Notes under the pieces: model-generated
Database searches by the model: none
Seen by the model: the letters and a program-made list of their open reading frames with translations, nothing else
Told to the model about the DNA's origin: nothing
Shown here: positions 1 through 7,625 of the stretch, piece after piece
How the letters are laid out: each line of letters opens with the position of its first letter
Position numbering within the stretch: the first letter of the stretch is position 1
Assembly (NCBI GenBank): GCA_002842655.1
Contig: PHDP01000004.1
Coordinates: 1-49,165 of the forward strand
Direction of reading: 5' to 3'
DNA from: Bacteroidetes bacterium HGW-Bacteroidetes-14
GTDB lineage: Bacteria; Bacteroidota; Bacteroidia; Bacteroidales; UBA932
Length of the DNA stretch: 49,165 nt
Translations under genes and position numbers: made by a program

Positions 1-285
1 AACAGCTGCATCAGCTACTGTAGCGATACCACCAACTGTTACGTTTGTGCTGTCGTTAACCATGATAACTGCTGTGAAAGTGCTGTCTGCAAGGTACTCG
101 AGCTCGATTGGAGCTGCCATTTTAGTTTCCTGAGCTGCACCTGTTGAGTCAATAACTGTAACAGTGATTGAGTCAACACCTGACCACTGACCTACTAGTT
201 GTTCTGATACCGGAGCTTCTTTAGTTCCGCAAGATACGAGTGCTACGCCAAGAGCAGCAACTGCGAGAATTGATTTAACTTTCAT
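1..285 (-). CDS. Partial small lipoprotein (N-terminal 95 aa, MKVKSILAVAALGVALVSCGTKEAPVSEQLVGQW...), lipocalin-like guess
   Basis: Manual reverse-strand translation from ATG at 285 stays open to the window edge; signal peptide with lipobox LVSC. Missing from the ORF track because it is truncated. Confidence 0.8.
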   Translation of the reverse strand, partial: MKVKSILAVAALGVALVSCGTKEAPVSEQLVGQWSGVDSITVTVIDSTGAAQETKMAAPIELEYLADSTFTAVIMVNDSTNVTVGGIATVADAAV

Positions 286-323
286 TTTATAAAATGTTTT
301 AGGTTTGTTTGTTAATTCGGCCG

Positions 324-331
324 CAAATGTA
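324..331 (-). promoter_or_regulatory. Putative Bacteroidetes -7 box TACATTTG for the partial lipoprotein
   Basis: caaatgta on + strand = TACATTTG on - strand, ~40 bp before the start codon. Confidence 0.5.
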
Positions 332-372
332 GAAAGTTTTTTGATACGACAAACATTTTTTTAAACATTTTA

Positions 373-380
373 TAACTTTG
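373..380 (+). promoter_or_regulatory. Putative -7 box TAACTTTG for alr
   Basis: Matches TAnnTTTG, 20 bp upstream of ATG 400. Confidence 0.5.
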
Positions 381-399
381 CGATTGAAATTTTTTTCAA

Positions 400-1491
400 A
401 TGCAACATTCAACACTTCAAATTAACCGGTCGAACTTGCTCCATAATTTTAGCTTTTATCGATTAAAGCTCTCAGAATCAACAAAATTACTAGTACTTGT
501 AAAAGCAAATGCCTACGGTCACGGCGACGTCGAAATCGCCCGGCTTCTGGAGGAGTTTGGTGCCGATTATTTAGGTGTTGCCTTCCCATTTGAAGGCATA
601 AAATTAAGAAATGCCGGTATTAAGTTACCAATTATTATCCTTACACCGGGAATTGATAACTATGACGAATTAATTACACACAATCTGGAACCAAGTATAA
701 TCAGTCCCGATTCGGCAATTTCGTTCGTAAAAGCAGTAAAAAGGGCCGGTAAAAGCTCATGGCCTGCACATATCAAGATTGATTCCGGAATGAGCCGGGT
801 GGGATTTGTAAGTGAGGAGACTGAATGGCTCACAAAATTTCTATCAGATAACAGGGAGATAGAGGTAAAGTCTGTATTTTCCCACCTCTCATCTGCTGAG
901 CATGAGCTTCATGACAGCTTTACATCAGAACAGATAAGGCTCTTTTCTGAGGTTTACGAAAAAATTGCTTCAGCAACAGGAACAAAACCTATTAAACACA
1001 TACTCAATTCATCCGGGATTGAGCGATTCTCTCAGTACCAGTTTGACATGGTAAGGCTGGGAATCGGAATCTACGGATCAACTTATGTTGAGGGGAACAA
1101 TCAGCTTAAACCTGTAGCTTCACTTGTTACTCCCATAGTTCATATTAAAAGAATGAAGGATGCAAGTGTGGGATATGGCAGGCACGGACAGGTAGGGTCA
1201 GAGGAGAGAGAGATTGCAACTGTTCCTGTTGGTTATGCAGATGGTGTTAACCGTCATCTGGGAAGGGGGAACTTCTCATTTAAGGTAAATGGCAAGCTGG
1301 CTCCTACTATCGGGAACATTTGCATGGATATGTTCATGCTTGATGTCACAGGGTGCAATGCTAAGTGCGGAGATACAGTAACAATTTTTGGAGAAACTCC
1401 GTCTGCACTGGATATTGCACACAAACTGGGTACAATTACCTACGAAGTGTTTACCTCTGTTTCTGCCAGGATAAAAAGAGAAGTAATCTAG
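400..1491 (+). CDS. alr: Alanine racemase (stand-alone)
   Basis: PLP-lysine motif VKANAYGHG, GIGIYGS, and C-terminal GNICMDMFMLDV motif. Confidence 0.95.
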   Translation: MQHSTLQINRSNLLHNFSFYRLKLSESTKLLVLVKANAYGHGDVEIARLLEEFGADYLGVAFPFEGIKLRNAGIKLPIIILTPGIDNYDELITHNLEPSIISPDSAISFVKAVKRAGKSSWPAHIKIDSGMSRVGFVSEETEWLTKFLSDNREIEVKSVFSHLSSAEHELHDSFTSEQIRLFSEVYEKIASATGTKPIKHILNSSGIERFSQYQFDMVRLGIGIYGSTYVEGNNQLKPVASLVTPIVHIKRMKDASVGYGRHGQVGSEEREIATVPVGYADGVNRHLGRGNFSFKVNGKLAPTIGNICMDMFMLDVTGCNAKCGDTVTIFGETPSALDIAHKLGTITYEVFTSVSARIKREVI

Positions 1492-1497
1492 CGAAAG

Positions 1498-2547
1498 CTA
1501 GTTCATTAACTTAAACACGAGCTCCTGAAGAAGCTCTCCGTCTGAGGCCTCACCCCTGTCGTTGCTTTTTCCCATCCGGTCATATTTCCTGATGAGGGCC
1601 ATTGCTGCCATGCATTTTCTCAAAGGATAATTTTTTGATGCGGTTTCGTACTCGGCAAATGCAAATCTGTAAATACCTGCAGACATAGCATCCCCCTCGT
1701 TTACACGACCGTTTCCTGCTGCCTTAAGTGCATGGAATTTGAGGATTTTGGTAAAGTGCCCAAAAATTGCTGCCAGTGTCATCACAAGAGGGTACTGCTT
1801 ATCATTTAGGGCAAAATGAAATACTATTTTAAATGCCTTCTCACTGTTTTTGAATGAGAGAGCGTTAGTAAGTTCAAATACATTGTAATCTCTGCTTATT
1901 CCAACATTTTTCTCAACATCCTCAGCAGTTACGCTCTTGTTCCCCTCATCTGCATTAACAAGTATTTTGTCAAGCTGAACAACCAGTTTTCTTAATTCCG
2001 TTCCGCTGAATTCTGCAAGCATCGCAGCCGCTTTATTCTCTATCGAAAATCCTTTTCCCTTAAGATAATTATCAATCCATCCTGCAACCTCCCACTCCCT
2101 GAGAGCTGCCGACTCCAGAAGGAAACCATCTTTGGCGGCAACTGCACTCTTGTAGAACCGGGTTCGTTTGTCAAGAGTCTTTCCGGTAAATGAGAGTATA
2201 AGTATTGTGGTTGGCAGAGGCTGAAGGAGATATGTTTCCAGTGGCTCCAGATTTTTCAGAAACTGCGCCTCCCTTACGATAATGAGCTGACGGGCTGCCA
2301 TCATAGGGTAGCGTCTGGCTGTCTCGGCTATTTGTCTTGAGTCTGTCTCATTACCATACAGTAAAAGCTGATTGAACCCACGCTCCTCGGGAGTAAGTGC
2401 CCTTTCCATAATCTCTTTTGAAATTACATCTGAATAATAGGGCTCCTCCCCGGCCAGTATATAGAACTGACGGAACTTACCTGATTTGATTTCGGCAAGG
2501 ATTTTATCGAAGCTTCCTGCTGTGGACTGAGATGATGATTTAGCCAT
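1498..2547 (-). CDS. holA: DNA polymerase III subunit delta
   Basis: N-terminal FYILAGEEPYYSDVI and overall HolA-like length and architecture. Confidence 0.9.
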   Translation of the reverse strand: MAKSSSQSTAGSFDKILAEIKSGKFRQFYILAGEEPYYSDVISKEIMERALTPEERGFNQLLLYGNETDSRQIAETARRYPMMAARQLIIVREAQFLKNLEPLETYLLQPLPTTILILSFTGKTLDKRTRFYKSAVAAKDGFLLESAALREWEVAGWIDNYLKGKGFSIENKAAAMLAEFSGTELRKLVVQLDKILVNADEGNKSVTAEDVEKNVGISRDYNVFELTNALSFKNSEKAFKIVFHFALNDKQYPLVMTLAAIFGHFTKILKFHALKAAGNGRVNEGDAMSAGIYRFAFAEYETASKNYPLRKCMAAMALIRKYDRMGKSNDRGEASDGELLQELVFKLMN

Positions 2548-2597
2548 ATTTCCTGTGGCGCTAAATTAGATAAAAAGGGTATAACCGGCAAATTTTA

Positions 2598-2605
2598 TAT
2601 CTTTG
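2598..2605 (+). promoter_or_regulatory. Putative -7 box TATCTTTG
   Basis: TAnnTTTG consensus upstream of the 2631 ORF. Confidence 0.5.
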
Positions 2606-2630
2606 CACACTCAACTATGCCGCTAAAAAA

Positions 2631-3038
2631 ATGAGAGATACGGTTTTTGATCCTGTAAGAAAAAAGAGAGTTGCACTCACTCCGGAAGAGGAGGTCAGGC
2701 AGCATCTTATAGGGGTACTCTCAGAAACTAAAGGCTATCCTCTTCACCTTATGAGCTGCGAGTATTCAATTGTTATTAATGGCAATAAATTCAGGGGAGA
2801 CCTGGTTGTTTTTTCGAGGGAGGCAAAGCCGCTTTTACTTGCGGAATGCAAAGCGCCCACAGTTAAAATAAGCCGCGGTGTCTTTGAACAGATTCTCACC
2901 TACAACAGAAACCTTGGTGTAAGGCATATCCTTCTCACCAACGGACCTGAAACCTATTTTGCTTCTTACGACGAAATAAGCAGCTCCTTTGTATATAAAA
3001 ACGACATACCAGACTACAATGAACTTTCTGAAAAATAA
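2631..3038 (+). CDS. Stand-alone HsdR N-terminal-like (PD-(D/E)XK fold) protein
   Basis: RGDLVVF...LLLAECKAP resembles the D-(E)xK nuclease core of type I restriction HsdR_N domains; 135 aa, divergent from holA. Confidence 0.8.
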   Translation: MRDTVFDPVRKKRVALTPEEEVRQHLIGVLSETKGYPLHLMSCEYSIVINGNKFRGDLVVFSREAKPLLLAECKAPTVKISRGVFEQILTYNRNLGVRHILLTNGPETYFASYDEISSSFVYKNDIPDYNELSEK

Positions 3039-4434
3039 GATATTCACAATTGTAAGCGAAGAGGCCGGGTTATCAGGTGTCCGCGCCTTTGTTATTGGCG
3101 GGTACGTCAGGGACTGCCTGCTTGGAAGGAAAAGCAAGGACATTGATATTGTTGTTGAGGGGAGCGGCATTGAGCTTGCAGAGAGAGTGGCCTCAAGGCT
3201 GGGTGTAAGGCTTACAGTGTTCAAAAACTTTGGAACTGCTATGCTTAAGACAGGCAGTATTGAGGTTGAGTTTGTAGGAGCAAGAAAGGAGTCATACAGG
3301 GCAGATTCAAGAAAACCTGTTGTTGAGGACGGAACTCTTGAAGACGATCAGAAAAGACGGGATTTCACTATTAACGCACTGGCTTTCAGCCTTCAGAAAG
3401 AGGACTTTGGAAATTTGGTAGATCCGTTTACAGGTGTAAGTGATCTTCAGCAGGGATTAATCAGAACCCCTCTTGACCCGGATACCACATACAGTGACGA
3501 CCCGCTGAGAATGATTAGGGCAATAAGGTTTGCAACTCAGCTCTCTTTTACAATTGTGCCGGAATCTTTGGAATCCATAAGCAGAAACAGAGACCGCCTG
3601 AAAATCCTGTCAAGAGAGAGAATCGCAGACGAACTAAATAAAATCCTTATGGCCAAAAAGCCCTCTGTAGGCTTTTATCTGCTTGACCAGACAGGACTTC
3701 TGGAAATTATACTTCCTCAGCTTGTTAAACTGAAAGGTGTTGAGTCTGTTGAGGGGAAAGGACATAAAGAGAATTTTTCCCACACTCTTCAGGTACTCGA
3801 CAACCTGGCTCACAAAAGTGATAATTTATGGCTCAGATGGAGCGCTTTGCTGCATGATATTGCCAAACCCAATACCAAAAGTTACGAGCCCGGAATAGGC
3901 TGGACTTTCCACGGACATGATTTTGTGGGAGGTAAAATGGTGCCGAGAATCTTTCAGCAGCTTAAGATGCCTCTTAATGAGAAGATGAAGTATGTGCAGA
4001 AGATGGTTCAGCTTCACCTGAGACCAATTGCTCTGGTTCAGGAAGAGGTTACTGACTCGGCTGTGAGACGCCTTCTGTTTGACGCAGGAGACGACATTGA
4101 GGACCTTATGATGCTCTGTGAGGCAGATATTACTTCAAAGAATGAAAAGCTCGTTAAAAAGCACAAAAACAACTTCGAACTGGTGAGGCAAAAACTCATT
4201 GAGGTAGAAGAGAAAGATGCAGTCAGAAACTTCCACAATCCTGTTTCAGGTGAATATATAATGGAGACGTACGGACTTAAGCCATGCAGGGAGGTTGGCC
4301 TCATTAAGGAGTTTATCAAAAACTCAATTCTTGACGGTGTAATAGGAAATAATTTTGAAGAGGCAAGTGCTCTTATGGAGTCAAAAGCCACAGAATTGGG
4401 ACTGGAGAAAAAGAGCTCTACGAACAAGATTTAG
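3019..4434 (+). CDS. cca: CCA tRNA nucleotidyltransferase / polynucleotide adenylyltransferase with HD domain
   Basis: GGYVRDCLLGRKSKDIDIVVEG nucleotidyltransferase motif, RRDFTINAL, HD motif LLHDIAKP; ATG 3019 preferred over the TTG 2989 in the track. Confidence 0.92.
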   Translation: MNFLKNKIFTIVSEEAGLSGVRAFVIGGYVRDCLLGRKSKDIDIVVEGSGIELAERVASRLGVRLTVFKNFGTAMLKTGSIEVEFVGARKESYRADSRKPVVEDGTLEDDQKRRDFTINALAFSLQKEDFGNLVDPFTGVSDLQQGLIRTPLDPDTTYSDDPLRMIRAIRFATQLSFTIVPESLESISRNRDRLKILSRERIADELNKILMAKKPSVGFYLLDQTGLLEIILPQLVKLKGVESVEGKGHKENFSHTLQVLDNLAHKSDNLWLRWSALLHDIAKPNTKSYEPGIGWTFHGHDFVGGKMVPRIFQQLKMPLNEKMKYVQKMVQLHLRPIALVQEEVTDSAVRRLLFDAGDDIEDLMMLCEADITSKNEKLVKKHKNNFELVRQKLIEVEEKDAVRNFHNPVSGEYIMETYGLKPCREVGLIKEFIKNSILDGVIGNNFEEASALMESKATELGLEKKSSTNKI

Positions 4435-5764
4435 GAATAGTAAAGGTGAAGAGTGTCCCCTTTCCGGGAGTGCTTTCAACGCCAATTTTTCCCCCGTGAT
4501 TTTCAATAAAACCCTTGCATAAAATCAGGCCTAGTCCTGTTCCCTTTTCTCCTTCAGTGCCAAGAACGGTGTTCTGTTTTACATCTATCCGAAAGAGATT
4601 CTCCAGGGTATTCAGGTTCATCCCAGTTCCGTTATCTCCCACAGTTACTGAAACTACATCCTCCATTTCCCTTGCCTCAATCCACACCTCACCGCCTGAC
4701 TGAGTAAACTTTAGTGCATTACTGAGCAGATTGCGCAAAACAGTATATATCATCTCCTTGTCAAAACATGATTCAAGTTTTATAACGCTTGACCTGTTTT
4801 CAAGCTTAACCCCTTTTTGCGCAAAAAGAGACGATAAAAGTTCCACATTTAACGCAACAGCATCAGCGATATTATTCCGGCTTTTATTGATTTTCATATT
4901 TCCTGACTGCACTCTTGACCACGCCAGCAGGTTTTCCAGAAGCGAATAAACATCATGAGAAGAGCGCTTGAGTGAATGGAGAGACTCCGAAAACTGATCC
5001 GGGGTGAAGTCTTCTGTATTGTCTGAGAGATATTCAAGGAAAGTTGACATTGTACCCACCGGTCCCTTCAGGTCGTGAGATATTATTGAGAAAAACCTGT
5101 CTTTTGCCCTGTTGAGTTCTGCCAGTTCTCTGTTTTTGACAGATATCTCCTCTGCAAGCCTGGAGAGCCGCTCCTCCTTGCTTCTGAGTACTTTCTGGTT
5201 TACAATTATGACAAAAAGCATCATAAAAAAGAGAAAGACTGCAGAGACTACTCTGAATTCAGAAATGGCATTTTCAGGAAAACTGTACATTGCCAGCTCA
5301 GGTCTCATGTAGTATTCGGCATAAACAAAGGAGGTGAGGCACAACACCATTAAAAAGAGTGTATAAATAACCCTTGATGATTTAAATGTTAAGAGGGGCA
5401 CCACAGACATCAGGATTAAATAGTAATGAAATCCCGGTCTTGGGCCAAACCAGAGAACAGAGAGCAGAATAAAAATTCCTGAAAGAATCAGGTTCAGAAG
5501 AAATCCGGTGACAAATAACCATCCTCTTAAGTTGATTATCCTGCAGCCGCCTGCTAAAAGAGCTGCAATCAACAGAACGATTACAACATCTGAATAGAGT
5601 GTAAAATTTTTTAATGTAAAGAAAATTGCCAGCAGCACGGGTACCGCAACAGCAATGTAAATTGCCAGATTATTTGCCCTCCTGACAGCCATATTAATGT
5701 CACTGCCTTCGGATTCGAAGGTATCGAATTTGCTCAGATTATGAAATATTGAATCAAATCCCAT
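4418..5764 (-). CDS. Membrane sensor histidine kinase (orphan)
   Basis: Multiple TM segments, then FFSIISHDLKGPVGTM H-box, NLLSNALKFT N-box, GTGLGLILCKGFIENHGG G-box. Confidence 0.93.
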   Translation of the reverse strand: MGFDSIFHNLSKFDTFESEGSDINMAVRRANNLAIYIAVAVPVLLAIFFTLKNFTLYSDVVIVLLIAALLAGGCRIINLRGWLFVTGFLLNLILSGIFILLSVLWFGPRPGFHYYLILMSVVPLLTFKSSRVIYTLFLMVLCLTSFVYAEYYMRPELAMYSFPENAISEFRVVSAVFLFFMMLFVIIVNQKVLRSKEERLSRLAEEISVKNRELAELNRAKDRFFSIISHDLKGPVGTMSTFLEYLSDNTEDFTPDQFSESLHSLKRSSHDVYSLLENLLAWSRVQSGNMKINKSRNNIADAVALNVELLSSLFAQKGVKLENRSSVIKLESCFDKEMIYTVLRNLLSNALKFTQSGGEVWIEAREMEDVVSVTVGDNGTGMNLNTLENLFRIDVKQNTVLGTEGEKGTGLGLILCKGFIENHGGKIGVESTPGKGTLFTFTIPKSCS

Positions 5765-5815
5765 ACCGGGTATTTTTCCGAAATTTACAAAATATTTTGT
5801 AATTCATCACAACAG

Positions 5816-5993
5816 ATAGCTCAATCACACCAAATAGCAGCGCTGTTTTTCTTTACGCTTTTTTCTTTGTGTTTTCAGGGGCTTGCGGGACTCCTCGCTG
5901 CGCTCGTCAGACAGTCCTCAGCCTTTTTCCTTAAAACACTTCAGAAAAGAGGCTAAAAAACATCGATTCTGCTATTTGGTGTGATTGGTCTAT
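5816..5993. repeat. Long imperfect hairpin / MITE- or REP-like intergenic element with terminal inverted repeats
   Basis: Arms 5816-5840 (atagctcaatcacaccaaatagcag) and 5969-5993 are reverse complements at 23/25, with 19 contiguous matches; further internal complementarity (gtgtttt/aaaacac; ggact/agtcc). Confidence 0.7.
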
Positions 5994-6016
5994 TTCTTAT
6001 CTCTAATGAATAACAA

Positions 6017-6050
6017 AAATCCAGAGCTGGAAAAGTCCCGTTCTGGATTT
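6017..6050 (-). terminator. Rho-independent-like terminator of the beta-helix lipoprotein gene
   Basis: Perfect 9-bp stem aaatccaga/tctggattt; minus-strand transcript reads stem then TTTTGTT, ~50 bp beyond the stop at 6103. Confidence 0.65.
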
Positions 6051-6102
6051 GTGTAAAAATTCTTTACTGATTATTAGTGCACCCGAAGACAGTGTAAAGA
6101 TA

Positions 6103-7599
6103 TTAATAGGCAGTGTTCTGAGGGTCAAAGTTGGCCCATTTAAGAGTCCAGTTGTCTGCTGCGGCATCACTTCTGAAGGCTCCTATGAAGTTTACCTTAT
6201 CGAAGAATGACGATGAGAGGATATTGTCTGAAAAGAGATTCTCTTTGCCGGTAAGCGGACTGCCTGCAACAGGGCCCCAGTTTGCGCCTGCAGCAATTGA
6301 AACAGGCTGCTTAAGCATCAGCCCTGCAGATGTGGCAAACTGAAGGTTTGTCAGCCCTGCCAGCTTAAAATATGACGATGAGAAGGATTCTGCAGCTGTT
6401 TTATCAAATGTAGAGGAGTTTACAGAGAGAGAGTCCTTGAATGAGGCATCTTTATCGCTGCCGGTAATCTTCATACCTCCAAAAACAATATTTTTCAGAG
6501 TTAGTCTTCCATCAGTTGCAGCACTCTGGGTCTGGGACCCTTTGTCGTTACATATCATCAGTCCAACCGGAAATCCGGACGCAACAGAGTTGAAGCAGTG
6601 AAGGTTTGAGCCTCTTCTGATTTGTATTGCTGCCTGGTGCTGTCCAAGCTTGGAACCATTGTTTGGATTGAATTCTCCTGCATCAATATATGCGGTCGTA
6701 TTTTCAAACCTGGTATCCTGAGCTGCAGCGCCAATGAGAGTAACATTTGAGAAAACAGGTCTTGTTATTGGCAGCTGGTTTGGTGCATCACTGTTGTTAT
6801 CTGATTCAAATCCGTTTGAAATTGACTTGTCTGCAATTTTTGGGTGTTTTACAGCAAGCGCAAACTGGATATTTCCCCTGAAACCGGCGTCGGTATCAAA
6901 ATCGTCGTCCCAGCCATGGTATGAAATGATGTATTTGGCATTCACAGTTCCCCCGAACCACTCAAAAGAGTCGTCGTTTGAGTACGACACCTGAATGTGG
7001 TCAATTGTAGTGCCACTACCCACAGACCCAAGCGTAAGACCGTTTATCTCCTGATCTGCCTTGAAAGGGTAACCGGCAAACTCAATTCTTATGTGAGAGA
7101 GTACACCAGAATTGTCTGCATCGTTGTTTCCCCCGTGTTTAGATCTGGGACCTCCTTCAATAATCATCTCACTTTTGTTGTTGGTTGCGTTACCGCAAAT
7201 AATGACACCGCCCCAGTCACCCGGTTTTCTCTGGCCGGCCGGCTGTGCAGATGTGAAGACAATTGGAAGGTCAGCAGTTCCCCTGGCAATGATTTTTGCA
7301 CTCTTTTCAACTATGAGCGCTGCCTTGGTAGCCTTGTCTCCTTTAATAACGGTTCCTGCTTCAATAGTAAGAGTAGCACCGGCTGTTACATAAACCCATC
7401 CCTTTAGCAGATAAGTTCCCTTTTTAAGAGTGTAGTCCTTTGTAATTTCAAACTCCTGAACACCGCTTCCGATTTCATTAGTGTTGAATATTACCTGTTC
7501 TTCTTCCGGTTCCGGCACTACCGGAGCGGGGTTCTTCTCACATGATGCCGAAATCATTAAAAATGACACAGCAAGAATCGGATAAATTATACGTTTCAT
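6103..7599 (-). CDS. Secreted beta-helix-like lipoprotein, partner of the adjacent TonB-dependent receptor
   Basis: Signal peptide with lipobox SASC; repeated 'AGATLTIEAGTVIKG', 'GDWGGVIICG', 'SYSNDDSFEWFGGTVNAKYIISYHGWDDDFDTDAGFRGNIQFALA' beta-helix-type motifs; 26 bp downstream of the receptor gene. Confidence 0.8.
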   Translation of the reverse strand: MKRIIYPILAVSFLMISASCEKNPAPVVPEPEEEQVIFNTNEIGSGVQEFEITKDYTLKKGTYLLKGWVYVTAGATLTIEAGTVIKGDKATKAALIVEKSAKIIARGTADLPIVFTSAQPAGQRKPGDWGGVIICGNATNNKSEMIIEGGPRSKHGGNNDADNSGVLSHIRIEFAGYPFKADQEINGLTLGSVGSGTTIDHIQVSYSNDDSFEWFGGTVNAKYIISYHGWDDDFDTDAGFRGNIQFALAVKHPKIADKSISNGFESDNNSDAPNQLPITRPVFSNVTLIGAAAQDTRFENTTAYIDAGEFNPNNGSKLGQHQAAIQIRRGSNLHCFNSVASGFPVGLMICNDKGSQTQSAATDGRLTLKNIVFGGMKITGSDKDASFKDSLSVNSSTFDKTAAESFSSSYFKLAGLTNLQFATSAGLMLKQPVSIAAGANWGPVAGSPLTGKENLFSDNILSSSFFDKVNFIGAFRSDAAADNWTLKWANFDPQNTAY

Positions 7600-7625
7600 C
7601 TTTATTATAATGAATTGGTTGGTTG

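Noticed and set aside
2835-3224. 129-aa minus-strand ORF over the HsdR_N/cca junction
   Set aside because: Antisense to two confidently identified genes, no recognizable motif; shadow ORF.
6997-7407. 136-aa plus-strand ORF opposite the beta-helix gene
   Set aside because: Antisense shadow ORF with composition of a reverse-complemented repeat protein and no start context.
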